A stretch of DNA of 37,294 nucleotides from Aquamicrobium defluvii (lineage in GTDB: Bacteria; Pseudomonadota; Alphaproteobacteria; Rhizobiales; Rhizobiaceae): positions 1-37,294 of the forward strand of contig NZ_SNZF01000034.1 in the NCBI RefSeq assembly GCF_004363725.1, read 5' to 3'. Positions 8,801 through 14,933 of this stretch are shown here, piece after piece; within the stretch, counting starts at the first letter, position 1; each line of letters starts with the position of its first letter. Both the position numbers and the translations under genes were made by a program. Under the pieces are notes generated by a model. That model was not told the origin of the DNA. It worked only from the letters and a program-made list of their open reading frames with translations, and ran no database searches.

Positions 8801-9205
8801 GATGGTGTTCGGCGCACGGCGGTTGAGGCTGTGGAGAAGCGACTTGTAGTCCTTCTGCCGATCGTCGTTGGCCGGTGCAAAACCCGCGGGGGCCGGCGCA
8901 AGGCCCGCAGGCTGTGCAGCTTGCGGCTCCACGGGGCGAAGATCGGACGGGGCGGGCTGCGATTCGGCAACCTGCGCGGCGGCCTTTGCCGCAGGCTCGG
9001 GCTGCCGTTCCTGCGAGGTGCGGCTTGCGCGCGCCAGTTCGTCGGCAGCTTCCGCGATCTGCGCTTCCAGATCCTCCATGGAGGCCGCAATATCGAGATC
9101 GCCGATATCGGACGCGTCCAGATCCAGCTCGAGATCGAGGGCTTTTTCAAGCTCCTGGGCAACTTCCTTGTCGAGGGACTTTGCCGTCGTGGTTTTCTTC
9201 GCCAT
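2831..9205 (-). CDS. gpr: Giant growth-pole-ring-like protein (GPR/RgsE type), apolipoprotein-like coiled coil
   Basis: A 2124-residue protein. The N-terminus is acidic (residues 1-65), followed by a Pro/Ala-rich linker, then two membrane segments at about 135-158 and 177-198. Almost all the rest is predicted long helix, ending in a Pro-rich linker (about 1930-2030) and a conserved C-terminal domain with FDDIRRKYQAEAEFR and DRYCEDFEKLLKDVARTDRD. Two tandem arrays are visible: residues 602-1099 (36/29-residue units) and 1279-1510 (eight 29-residue units). Size, N-terminal membrane anchor, apolipoprotein-like repeats and C-terminal domain match GPR of Agrobacterium (about 2100 residues) and RgsE of Sinorhizobium, which form a ring at the growing pole and are needed for unipolar growth. 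I assign that role by family resemblance. The ATG at 9205 has GAAGG just upstream. It is a single gene with its own terminator. Confidence 0.85.
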   Translation of the reverse strand: MAKKTTTAKSLDKEVAQELEKALDLELDLDASDIGDLDIAASMEDLEAQIAEAADELARASRTSQERQPEPAAKAAAQVAESQPAPSDLRPVEPQAAQPAGLAPAPAGFAPANDDRQKDYKSLLHSLNRRAPNTIYWVVAFLSLAWIAGAAALANLVIGPEVWQVRSFEQFLARPQLIGLVVATVLPIILFWAFAAMVRRAQEMRLAAQSMTEMAFRLAEPESIAQDRVMALGQAVRREVAAMGEGIERTLARAVELETLVHSEVNQIERSYSENEARIRSLVDGLGSEREAVVGHAERVRASIAGAHETLREEISSAGDAIRESIKGASTQLSMTITSSGDALIDRINESSLSIFDSVENRLDSITDRLSTSGEAFASLLDTRIAKLTDSADGLTRSLTELLDDRTSGMVSLLGGAARTLTSEFEASLSGIERTLAERGQALISEFETRAEALDTGTQKLNAALEARARQINETLAERTRDIATAFNTGKDTLSSMIEQGRNQIGSDMADLISSTSTMLETRAGEFAGRLEAARDTVSSAFDADIEKLAEARAGIDEAVRRHGAEMAESRERMAAALHDDLAKFAEGRAEIDTVVSSQIEKLAEGRSLISRALEEDLRKVNESRAAIDASLGTHLETLEEGRKRLADSLHEDSQKLVQARASIDEMVSSHVGKLAEGRTILSRALEADLAKLAESRSSIDGLVAGQVEKLAEGRDILRRAMEADLSNINRMIAEHSEKLAGDRNLLSQVLEADLARLEESRAGIDGLVAGQLEKLAEGRDFLRTALEADLANINQMIAEHSGKLAGDRSLLTQALESDLAKLAESRAGIDGLVAGQVEKLAEGRDILKSALERDLDTIRTVIAEQSQQLVGERERFSHSLEDDLRNVNNLVGAHADRLVQERAALARALEDDLARLAESRSSIDGLVAAQVEKLAEGRDILRRALEADLARLAESRSDIDGLVSGQVEKLAEGRDILKRALETDLGTVQQAIAMQAEKMAEERARLSQALDEELARVNTLIEQHAGRLVMDRSALSRVLEEDLARLAESRAGIDGLVAGQVEKLAEGRNILQRALEADLEKIFQSRGQIEEAVSGQVDKLAGARREIDLAVSDHIERIASTSTRISDSITGDITRIENAFERQTGVIEERTTTMERALSIGVDNIRGTLEKSAVSVAGALRDKVLEITSMLNEQAGMAFTDADRKIAERAEQTSAALLSRAQDISRAFEEAEGRLASRAQDTSSMLIARAEETADSLAARAGSIVESFEVADQRLAQRAIETAQSLAARAGDILRNFEDADARLGTRIGESAEALAARAADLGRIFEAADEKLVARIAEGSEALTVRAAEMSQIFDAADQKLTQRIAEGSQTLVGRAVEVGRVFEEVDQKITRRIAEGSEVLGDRAAEMGRVFDDVNQKLTQRVAESSEVLGERASEIARVFDEADNRIVSRIADTASTIGQHAENIVGAFAQTERQVAERAVETGRALADQARSIESALAGADERLAAGAANVASRIGDEVASAENRFARSAEAMGEKLNEQIAQAESQLLARANTIAETFTAVGQHIGQSTNEAARTIGSNTRELNDMLAQRSSEISRILDETARPLVERFADGGSELQKSMEEATERATEKLRQENARLSSALANRTAETLSAVENARATLAENINDLIGRLGASSQGLGQLIERAAANLGEIDEKLAGSTQSFAATTEKAAQTFASSARLVDSNTTRLTELSSNTLREVASIATRFDEHSRLLSSASELLGSAQSNLEHTLERQSSLDDLAVGLVKKSEDLEKVMKSFESLVSRTLQTAESRTLESADKIRSSIGDVVEAATKRFADATDEMRRTAAAIKSELDITRAELKRGVVEMPAEAKESTTAIRRAVSEQINALKELSAIVAKSGRSTDAPQSGNLRPATQAPAPRQAGQPTRPAPQPSAGPLGDTALRGALDKEQSSQTAPRPREPEARQQPQQGGWVRDLLTGASRDEAAKPAADAPHAAKPAERSPLHVVESLNSLSVDIARAIDHEASIELWNRYRRGERDVFTRRLYTLKGQQTFDDIRRKYQAEAEFRAAVDRYCEDFEKLLKDVARTDRDNIMTQTYLTSDTGKVYTMLAHASGRLR
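4676..5371 (-). repeat. Eight tandem 87-bp units in the GPR-like gene
   Basis: Codes residues 1279-1510. Eight units of exactly 29 residues each begin with Arg (RAIET, RIGES, RIAEG three times, RVAES, RIADT, RAVET). The consensus resembles RIAEGSEVLGDRAAEMGRVF followed by a short D-x-x-x-Q/E-K/R-L tail. The unit boundary recurs every 87 bp without slippage, for example at 5371 and 4849. Confidence 0.85.
5909..7402 (-). repeat. Fifteen tandem 36/29-residue units in the GPR-like gene
   Basis: Codes residues 602-1099. Counting from each KLAEGR-like start gives fifteen consecutive units: nine of 36 and six of 29 residues, summing exactly to 498. The long units contain an extra seven-residue segment around SRxxIDG; the short ones have INxMIAEHS-like text in that place. 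Long and short units partly alternate. Confidence 0.85.
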
Positions 9206-9503
9206 GCCTTCGCTACCCTGTACTAGCTGCGTGGAGCGTCTTGTTCTGGTTCTTCACGCCCTGCGGAGAGGCCAACTATGGAAGCCTCGTATCGTAATGA
9301 CACAGGGGGGTAAATAAAACATGCATTCGTGCCGATGCGTAAAACTTTAAATATAAGGTTAACGGCGGCGTGAGGGCGAAACCGCGGAATTCCCGGTTTT
9401 TTCGGGTTGCACATGGTCCAATCCTTAACCTGCTATCCACCGCTTATTGCCAGATTGCCCTGCGCATCGACGATCGTGATCGACGCGCGGGGGAGTTGGG
9501 CGC
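9206..9503. promoter_or_regulatory. Divergent intergenic region between the GPR-like gene and hpt
   Basis: A 298-bp gap between divergent genes, so it should hold both promoters. An AT-rich stretch (about 9311-9363) contains TTAA (9347-9350) and TTAA (9359-9362) separated by 8 bp, close to but not equal to the CtrA full site TTAA-N7-TTAA. No convincing -35/-10 pair could be fixed by eye. Confidence 0.4.
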
Positions 9504-9878
9504 ATGAATAAAGGCAGGCATATGGCCAGTTCGGGACACGCAATGGAAAGCTGTGGGAAAGTACCCGCATCGCCCGTGGACCTTGTCCATCTCGAGCGGC
9601 AAACCATGGGCGACAGGCAACTACAGAGCGAAGTGCTCAATCTGCTCGCGGAACAGGCGCGCTCGACCAGCCTGCGAGTCGGCTCTGCTTCACCCGAAGA
9701 GCGTGCCGCCATGGCGCATGGACTGAAGGGTGCGGCGCGTGGGGTCGGGGCCTTCGCGCTTGCCGATTGCGCGGATGCCTTGGAGCGCGAGCCGGAAGTG
9801 GAGCAGCACAGGAAACGCCTTGAACAGGCCGTTGCCGAATTTCTGAATTTCCTGCTCCGGTGGGAACAGCAGCCCTGA
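9504..9878 (+). CDS. Orphan histidine phosphotransfer (Hpt) domain protein
   Basis: A 124-residue protein that is essentially one Hpt four-helix domain. The phosphoacceptor motif is AHGLKGAARGVGA with His72. The helix before it (EVLNLLAEQARS) and the one after it (ADCADALEREPEVEQ) fit the fold. Such proteins relay phosphate between a hybrid kinase receiver and a response regulator. No kinase or regulator is beside it. It is divergent from the GPR-like gene and lies about 90 bp upstream of the ferredoxin gene. The start at 9504 has GGGGAG upstream; an in-frame ATG at 9522 is an alternative that would shorten the protein by six residues. Whether it serves CckA, encoded 17 kb away, or another kinase is unknown. 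Confidence 0.8.
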   Translation: MNKGRHMASSGHAMESCGKVPASPVDLVHLERQTMGDRQLQSEVLNLLAEQARSTSLRVGSASPEERAAMAHGLKGAARGVGAFALADCADALEREPEVEQHRKRLEQAVAEFLNFLLRWEQQP

Positions 9879-9970
9879 TCGTCCACACGCCGGCGATGGC
9901 GATCTTGCGCCGCAGTTGACTTGGCCGGCGGAGTGATTATCTCCGCGAAGGCTTCCCCTCAGGTGAACAA

Positions 9971-10291
9971 ATGACCAAGCTGACCTTCATCGCCCACGAC
10001 GGCACCCGTTTCGATGTCAAAGCCGAAAATGGCTCGACCGTCATGGAAAGCGCCATCCGCAATTCCGTGCCCGGCATCGAAGCCGAATGCGGCGGCGCGT
10101 GCGCCTGCGCCACCTGCCATGTCTATGTCGATGAGCAATGGACGGATATCGTCGGCGAACCGGAGGCGATGGAAGAAGACATGCTGGACTTCGCCTATGA
10201 TGTCCGCCCGAACTCGCGCCTGTCGTGCCAGATCAGGATTCGGGATGAACTCGACGGTCTCATCGTATCGATCCCGGAACGTCAGGGGTAG
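9971..10291 (+). CDS. fdxB: 2Fe-2S ferredoxin, adrenodoxin/ISC type
   Basis: A 106-residue plant/adrenodoxin-fold ferredoxin. Cluster ligands are the C-x5-C-x2-C group in ECGGACACATCHVYV (Cys40, Cys46, Cys49) and Cys86 in SRLSCQIRI. The EEDMLDFA segment and the acidic surface are typical of the vertebrate-type ferredoxins that donate electrons in Fe-S cluster assembly or to P450-type partners. In alphaproteobacteria this class is often named FdxB or FdVI; the gene symbol is by similarity only. The start has AGGTGA close upstream. A palindromic repeat begins at its stop codon and separates it from the convergent transporter gene. Confidence 0.9.
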   Translation: MTKLTFIAHDGTRFDVKAENGSTVMESAIRNSVPGIEAECGGACACATCHVYVDEQWTDIVGEPEAMEEDMLDFAYDVRPNSRLSCQIRIRDELDGLIVSIPERQG

Positions 10292-10383
10292 AGCATTTTG
10301 CAGTCGGGCGGAATCGTCTGACGTCGCATAAATGCAGCCATGAAAAGAAGCCGAAGCAGCGCCCGTCAGACCGCCCGCTGCTC
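10291..10383. repeat. Composite palindromic repeat, copy 2
   Basis: Begins with GAGCATTTTGCAGTC, overlapping the last base of the ferredoxin stop codon, continues with CGGAATCGTCTGACGTCGC and AAATGCAGCC, and ends in a hairpin AGCAGCG (10355-10361) / CGCTGCT (10376-10382). GAGCA and TGCTC form the outer ends. It is a diverged copy of the element at 2500-2597, and may also serve as the transcript end for the two convergent genes. Confidence 0.65.
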
Positions 10384-10391
10384 TGGCTTTC

Positions 10392-11876
10392 TCACTCCGG
10401 CATGATCGGGGCGTCAGCGGCATCGTAGCCGCGCAGAGGCTTCTGCGGCATGAAGGTGAACGTCAAGAGCGAGACGGCCAGCATGGCGCCCGCGGCGATG
10501 AATATGATCGAGAACGATCCGTGAGGGCCGGCCATGTCGGCCGCCATCGCGCCTTCGCCCGCAAGCGGGAGATCGTTGCCGAGGGCGATGGCGCCGAGCG
10601 CGGCAACGCCGACCGCACCTCCAAGAGAGCGCAGGAAGGTCAGCAGGCCCGTGGCGATGCCGAGGTCCTTCTTCTCCACAGCGTTCTGCACCGCGATCGT
10701 CGAAACCGGAAAAATCGTGCCGATGCCGACCCCGACGATGGTGGTGGCGAACTCCACCTCAAGAAGATGTGCCCGATCGGCAATGCAGGCGAGCGCGAAG
10801 AGGCTCAGAACGGCACAACTGAGGCCGCTATACGCTATGCGCTTGTAGTTCTTTATGCGCGGAACGAGCCGGCCGCTCATGCCGGCGCCGACTGTCATGC
10901 CCAGCAGAAGACCGAGCATCGCCAGACCCGTGTCGCCCGGCGACAGTCCCAGCGTGGCCTGCATGTAAACCGGAAGATAGACGGCAAGTCCGATGCTGCC
11001 GCCTTGCAGAAGGAACATTGTGACCGTGCCGGCCAGCACCACGCGATTGCCCAGAACCTCCAGCGACACCAGCGGTTCATCGGCCATGCGCAGCCGCAGG
11101 CCGAAGAGGAACCAGAATGCGCCCGAACCCGCCAGAAGTCCTGCGATCTGCGGATCGCTCCAGGCATAGCGGTTACCGCCCCAGTTGACAGCCAGCAGCA
11201 ACATGGAGGTTGCGACGATGAGCAGCAGCGCGCCCCAGCCGTCGATTCTGTGCCGGGTGCCGGCGATGGCGAGCTTCTTCAGCGGCTTGTTGACGACTGC
11301 TATGGCGATGAGCCCGAGCGGCAGGTTGATCCAGAAGATCAGCGACCAGTGCAGGTGTTCGGCAAAGGCGCCGCCGAGCAAGGGGCCGGCGACGCTGGCA
11401 ACCGCCCATGTGCCGGAAATCCAGGCGGCATAGCGGGCGCGTTCGAGCGGCGGCACGAGGTCTCCGATCACGGTCTGCGTCAGCGCGAACAAGCCGCCGC
11501 CGCCAAGTCCCTGCACGGCACGGCCGGCTATAAGAACCAGCATGTTGGGCGCAAGCGCGCAGATGACGGAGCCGGCCAGAAAAATCAGGATCGCTGCGAA
11601 AATGACGGGACGGCGACCGTAAATATCGGAAACCTTGCCGTAGAGAGGGGCGACCGCGGTCGCGGTAAGCAGATATGCCGTCACCACCCATGACAGATAT
11701 TCGGCATGACCGAGCGTGGCGGCCATGGTTGGCAGGGCAGGCGCGACAATGGTCTGGTCGAGAGCCGCCAGCAGCATGGCAAGAAGCACACCTGCTATGA
11801 TGACGTTCTTTTCGCCGTCGATGAGCGAGAAGCTGGGAACGGCCCCTTTCGGCTGGCCGCCAATCGGCTGGTCCAT
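10392..11876 (-). CDS. DHA2-family MFS drug:proton antiporter
   Basis: A 494-residue membrane protein with the many hydrophobic segments expected of a 14-helix DHA2 (EmrB/QacA-type) exporter. LDQTIVAPALPTM in helix 1 matches the family motif. YGKVSDIYGRRPV is the MFS motif A loop, followed by AGRAVQGLGGGGLFAL. The likely role is proton-driven efflux of drugs or other amphipathic compounds; the substrate cannot be read. The ATG at 11876 (MDQPIGG) has GGAG upstream and is preferred over longer frames that run into the neighbouring gene. It follows the DUF922 gene by 49 bp on the same strand, so the two may be co-transcribed. No TetR/MarR regulator is adjacent. Confidence 0.9.
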   Translation of the reverse strand: MDQPIGGQPKGAVPSFSLIDGEKNVIIAGVLLAMLLAALDQTIVAPALPTMAATLGHAEYLSWVVTAYLLTATAVAPLYGKVSDIYGRRPVIFAAILIFLAGSVICALAPNMLVLIAGRAVQGLGGGGLFALTQTVIGDLVPPLERARYAAWISGTWAVASVAGPLLGGAFAEHLHWSLIFWINLPLGLIAIAVVNKPLKKLAIAGTRHRIDGWGALLLIVATSMLLLAVNWGGNRYAWSDPQIAGLLAGSGAFWFLFGLRLRMADEPLVSLEVLGNRVVLAGTVTMFLLQGGSIGLAVYLPVYMQATLGLSPGDTGLAMLGLLLGMTVGAGMSGRLVPRIKNYKRIAYSGLSCAVLSLFALACIADRAHLLEVEFATTIVGVGIGTIFPVSTIAVQNAVEKKDLGIATGLLTFLRSLGGAVGVAALGAIALGNDLPLAGEGAMAADMAGPHGSFSIIFIAAGAMLAVSLLTFTFMPQKPLRGYDAADAPIMPE

Positions 11877-11925
11877 TATTGTTCTTTTCTCCGATTTAGA
11901 AAACGATGGGCGCGCCGGGCGCGCG

Positions 11926-12543
11926 TCAACTCTGCTTTCCGGCCTTATCCTGCCGTTCGATGCGATAGAGCAACAGGCGCAGGAGTCTGTTCTCGAAGTT
12001 GATGCCTTCGACGCGGTCGAACTCGATCTGGGCGCGGTCATGCTTTGCGAGCACCCTGGCCGAAATCTCCTTGGCCCTGGCCGCGGCTTCGTCGCAGGAC
12101 CTGTATCGTGCCGGCTTCCTCAATGCCTGTTCGAGTTCGCGGGCGTGTGCCTTTGCGATCTCGACATGGCGCTCCTCGTGCCTCTTGATATCGGCGAACA
12201 GCGTATCCCAGAAAATGCGGACTTCGGTGTTCGCGCGGCTGCGCTGCCGCCATTTCGGCAGCACGATGCTGGCCTTTACGGTGGTATCCGCGGATACGAT
12301 GCGGCAATGGCGGCCATCGTTGGCGTAGCCAATCTTGGTGGTGAAGTTCATCCGCGTCGCGCCCGGATGGCGCAGGCCGGTCGATTTCACATGGGGTCCA
12401 CGCTTGAAGAGATCGTTTTCGATCTGCTCGAATGTGGTGCCGCCGACGCCGAAATAGCTGTAGCTTTTCGAAACGGTCTCCGAGGCGGCTGGCGTCGCGG
12501 TTGTGGCTGCGATGATAAGGGGGAGGAAAATTTTCTTCATCAT
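11926..12543 (-). CDS. Secreted DUF922 protein, putative zinc-dependent protease
   Basis: A 205-residue protein. MMKKIFLPLIIAATTATPAA is a signal peptide with cleavage expected around residue 21. The mature part has the DUF922 pattern: SYSYFGVGGTTFEQIENDL near the start, KIGYAND, LPKWRQRSRA, and the metal-site-like KRHEERHVEIAKAHA. DUF922 proteins are annotated as putative secreted Zn-dependent proteases; HEERH fits a metal site but activity is not shown. Two Cys (in RHCRI and YRSCDE) could form a disulfide. Tandem ATG codons at 12543 and 12540 are both possible starts; AGAGA lies upstream. Divergent from folP. Confidence 0.8.
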   Translation of the reverse strand: MMKKIFLPLIIAATTATPAASETVSKSYSYFGVGGTTFEQIENDLFKRGPHVKSTGLRHPGATRMNFTTKIGYANDGRHCRIVSADTTVKASIVLPKWRQRSRANTEVRIFWDTLFADIKRHEERHVEIAKAHARELEQALRKPARYRSCDEAAARAKEISARVLAKHDRAQIEFDRVEGINFENRLLRLLLYRIERQDKAGKQS

Positions 12544-12625
12544 GTTGTCTCTGGCTGCACCTTGCGTTACGGCGGCTTTCGGCGCAACGAAAAAGCGGTC
12601 AATCGCCACAGGCTGAACGGCAGGC

Positions 12626-13483
12626 ATGATGAGACAGTGGCATCTGGCGCATGGCCGCCATATCGATCTCGGGTTGCGTTCCGTGGTGATGGGTATCCTG
12701 AACGTGACCCCGAACAGCTTTTCGGACGGGGGCCTATATGCCACGCTCGATGAGGCGGTGGCGCAGGCCCGCCAGATGATCGCGCAGGGCGCGGCGATCA
12801 TAGATGTCGGGGGCGAATCCACCGGCCCCATGGCCACGCCCGTCAGCGCAGCCGAGGAGCAGAAGCGAGTCCTGCCGGTAATCGAGGCACTGGCTTCGCT
12901 CCAAGGGGCTCTTCTTTCCGTGGACACATACCGGGAAGAGACGGCGCGGCTGGCGGTGGCGGCAGGCGCGCATATCGTCAACGATGTGTGGGGACTCCAG
13001 CGCGAGCCGGGCATCGCCAGGGTGGCGGCGGATACCGGGGCAGGGCTGGTGATCATGCATACGGGGCGGGAGCGCGAGAAGCTGGCCGATCCCGTCGAAG
13101 ACCAGTTCCTGTTCCTGCGCCGGTCGCTGGAAATCGCTCGCGAGGCCGGCATCGACCATGCGCAGATCGTGCTCGACCCCGGCTTCGGCTTCGCCAAGGA
13201 GACGCCCGAGGACAATCTCGACCTGATGGTGCGCTTCGAGGAACTGCATGCACTGGGCTTTCCGCTGATGGCGGGCACCTCGCGCAAGCGGTTCATCGGC
13301 GCGATCACCGGACGCGAGGCACCGCATCGCGATGCGGGAACGGCAGCCACCAGCGTCATTCTTCGTCTGAAAGGCGCCCAGCTTTTTCGCGTCCACGATG
13401 TCGCAATCAACATGGATGCCCTGGCCGTCGCAGATGCTATGCTGGCGCGTCAATCCCGTCTTGCCGCCCTGTCCGGACACTAG
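12626..13483 (+). CDS. folP: Dihydropteroate synthase
   Basis: Joins p-aminobenzoate to 6-hydroxymethyl-dihydropterin pyrophosphate to give dihydropteroate; the sulfonamide target. The protein has 285 residues and a TIM-barrel fold. Visible motifs: VMGILNVTPNSFSDGG (loop 1), IDVGGEST (loop 2, residues 59-66), SVDTYR, NDVWG, VLDPGFGFAKE, GTSRKRFIG and FRVHDVA. The oddity is loop 2: the family consensus GGESTRPG reads GGESTGPM here, so the usual pyrophosphate-contacting Arg is Gly67. The start is ATGATG at 12626, with a weak CAGG upstream. It heads a tight folP-folB-folK operon, with only 3 bp to folB. Confidence 0.95.
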   Translation: MMRQWHLAHGRHIDLGLRSVVMGILNVTPNSFSDGGLYATLDEAVAQARQMIAQGAAIIDVGGESTGPMATPVSAAEEQKRVLPVIEALASLQGALLSVDTYREETARLAVAAGAHIVNDVWGLQREPGIARVAADTGAGLVIMHTGREREKLADPVEDQFLFLRRSLEIAREAGIDHAQIVLDPGFGFAKETPEDNLDLMVRFEELHALGFPLMAGTSRKRFIGAITGREAPHRDAGTAATSVILRLKGAQLFRVHDVAINMDALAVADAMLARQSRLAALSGH

Positions 13484-13486
13484 AAC

Positions 13487-13846
13487 ATGTACACCATACG
13501 CATGAAGAATTGCGCCTTCTTCGCAAGGCACGGACTGCTGGACGAGGAGGAGCGTCTCGGCCAGCGTTTCTACGTCGACGCGGTGATGCACGTCGAACCG
13601 AGCAAGCCGCTCGAATCGGATTCGATGGACGCAACCGTCGACTACGGCGTGGCTTTTCAGGTGATCGAGGAGATGGTCACCGGCCGCCGGCATTTCCTGA
13701 TCGAGGCGCTCGCGCATGAGGTGGCGAAGGCGCTTGCGGCGCGATTTCCGCAGATCCAGCGTTCGGAGATCACCGTTCGCAAGCCGAATGCGCCGGTGCG
13801 CGGCGTTCTGGATTATGTCGAGGTGACAGTTGCCTGGCCGCAATAG
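13487..13846 (+). CDS. folB: Dihydroneopterin aldolase
   Basis: Cleaves 7,8-dihydroneopterin to 6-hydroxymethyl-dihydropterin and glycolaldehyde. The 119-residue length is normal for the family. Conserved features: FFARHGLLDEEERLGQRFYVD near the N-terminus (the Glu of the DEEE region is the substrate-binding position), ATVDYG, LIEALAHEVA and the C-terminal VRKPNAPVRGVLDYVEV, with the Lys of RKPNAP expected to be catalytic. It lies 3 bp after folP and overlaps folK by 17 bp, which suggests translational coupling. The three enzymes are consecutive folate-pathway steps. Confidence 0.95.
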   Translation: MYTIRMKNCAFFARHGLLDEEERLGQRFYVDAVMHVEPSKPLESDSMDATVDYGVAFQVIEEMVTGRRHFLIEALAHEVAKALAARFPQIQRSEITVRKPNAPVRGVLDYVEVTVAWPQ

Positions 13847-14342
13847 CCGCGTTTTCCTGAGTCTGGGCGGCAATCTTGGCGATCCGGAAAAGGCCATGGC
13901 TGCCGCGCTCGGCATGCTCGATGCTCATCCGCATGTGCGGGTGAGCGCGGTGTCCTCGCTGTATCGTACGCCGCCATGGGGAAAGCTGGATCAGCCCCAC
14001 TTCCTGAACGCAGCGGTGGAACTTTCCACTTCCCTGCAGCCGCATCAGCTTCTGGAACTGTGCCTCGAAACGGAGCGCCGGCTGAAGCGGGTGCGCGAGG
14101 AGCGGTGGGGACCCCGCCTCATCGACATCGATATATTGATCTTCGATGACCGCATCATCCATGAGACCGGGCTCGAAGTGCCTCATCCGCGCTTGCTGGA
14201 GCGCGCCTTCGTGCTGGCGCCGCTGGCCGAGCTCGCGCCTGGTCTCGACATAGGCGGCAGGCCGGTCGAGAAGCGTGTAGCGGCGGTGGATACTGGCGGC
14301 ATAGAACGCCTTGCTTCCGGACGGGACTGGTGGCGCGGCTGA
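13830..14342 (+). CDS. folK: 2-amino-4-hydroxy-6-hydroxymethyldihydropteridine pyrophosphokinase
   Basis: HPPK transfers pyrophosphate from ATP to 6-hydroxymethyl-dihydropterin, making the FolP substrate. It has 170 residues. Motifs: VFLSLGGNLGDPEKA at the N-terminus, SLYRTPPWGKLDQPHFLNA, the signature RWGPRLIDIDILIFDD with the two metal-binding Asp residues, and VPHPRLLERAFVLAPLAELAP. The only start that keeps the N-terminal beta strand is TTG 13830, inside the end of folB, preceded by GAGGTGA (13820-13826). The C-terminal tail past residue 150 is variable in the family. Convergent with the DUF924 gene; the two stop codons sit in one hairpin. Confidence 0.93.
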   Translation: MPGRNSRVFLSLGGNLGDPEKAMAAALGMLDAHPHVRVSAVSSLYRTPPWGKLDQPHFLNAAVELSTSLQPHQLLELCLETERRLKRVREERWGPRLIDIDILIFDDRIIHETGLEVPHPRLLERAFVLAPLAELAPGLDIGGRPVEKRVAAVDTGGIERLASGRDWWRG

Positions 14343-14357
14343 ACCCCTTGTTCAGCC
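14337..14357. other. Hairpin formed across the two convergent stop codons
   Basis: GGCTGAAC (14337-14344) and GTTCAGCC (14350-14357) are perfect 8-bp arms with a 5-nt loop. The left arm contains the folK TGA and the right arm the TCA that is the stop of the minus-strand DUF924 gene. There is no T run, so it is not a classical terminator, but it could stabilise both mRNA 3' ends. Confidence 0.6.
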
Positions 14358-14900
14358 GGCGAACCCGCCATTTTCGAGAAAAGCTTTCTCTTCAGGCGTC
14401 GTTTCGCGGCCCAGCGGGCCGTTGCGGTGAGGAAAGCGGCCGAAGCGTTCGATGATGTCGTAATGGTCCACGGCATATTCCAGATAGCTGGCGGCATTCG
14501 CCTTGTGCAGCTCGACTGAAAGTTTCTGGTCGGCAATATCCTCGGAATGCTCGAACGGCAGATAGAAGAACACGCGTATCTGCTCGTCGACGGCCAGATC
14601 ATGCCCGGCTTCTATCGCTTTGGCTGCGTAATGGCGCGCCAGCGGATCGGTCGCGAACATGTGGCCCGTGCCCCGGAAGCAGTTGCGGGGAAACTGGTCG
14701 AGCAGGATCACGAGGGCCAGCGCGCCTTCCGCTTCCCCGACCCAGCGGTCCAGTTCGCGACGCGCGGCGGCATAGTGCAGATCGAGGAAACGCGACCTGA
14801 AGTCGTCGTCGAACGCCTCGTCCTTGCGAAACCAGGCTTCAGGACCTGACTGGCGCCAGAAACCTGTCACGCTGCGTGGGTCGGTGGCTGAAATGTCCAT
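14352..14900 (-). CDS. DUF924 family protein
   Basis: A 182-residue, soluble, mostly helical protein. It has the DUF924 signature text: VTGFWRQSGPEAWFRKDEAFD at the start, LILLDQ-like ALVILLDQFPRNCFRGTGHMF, and FFYLPFEHSEDIADQ. These proteins are TPR-like in predicted fold and have no established function. GGAGAAGGAG precedes the ATG at 14900. It is the last of three minus-strand genes, 33 bp after the retropepsin-like protease gene, and ends 10 bp from the folK stop on the other strand. Confidence 0.85.
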   Translation of the reverse strand: MDISATDPRSVTGFWRQSGPEAWFRKDEAFDDDFRSRFLDLHYAAARRELDRWVGEAEGALALVILLDQFPRNCFRGTGHMFATDPLARHYAAKAIEAGHDLAVDEQIRVFFYLPFEHSEDIADQKLSVELHKANAASYLEYAVDHYDIIERFGRFPHRNGPLGRETTPEEKAFLENGGFAG

Positions 14901-14933
14901 GTCGGCTCCTTCTCCGTTTCGGTCGCGGCCTGT

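Noticed and set aside
9347..9362. CtrA full site between the GPR-like and hpt genes
   Set aside because: The two TTAA elements are 8 bp apart instead of 7, so this is noted only as a weak possibility.
11877..12041. 55-residue N-terminal extension of the MFS transporter
   Set aside because: It overlaps the DUF922 gene in another frame, is unlike the start of any MFS protein, and a good start exists at 11876.
12544..13413. N-terminal extension of the DUF922 frame on the minus strand across folP
   Set aside because: A signal peptide with ATGATG and a ribosome-binding site begins at 12543; the upstream part is the antisense shadow of folP.
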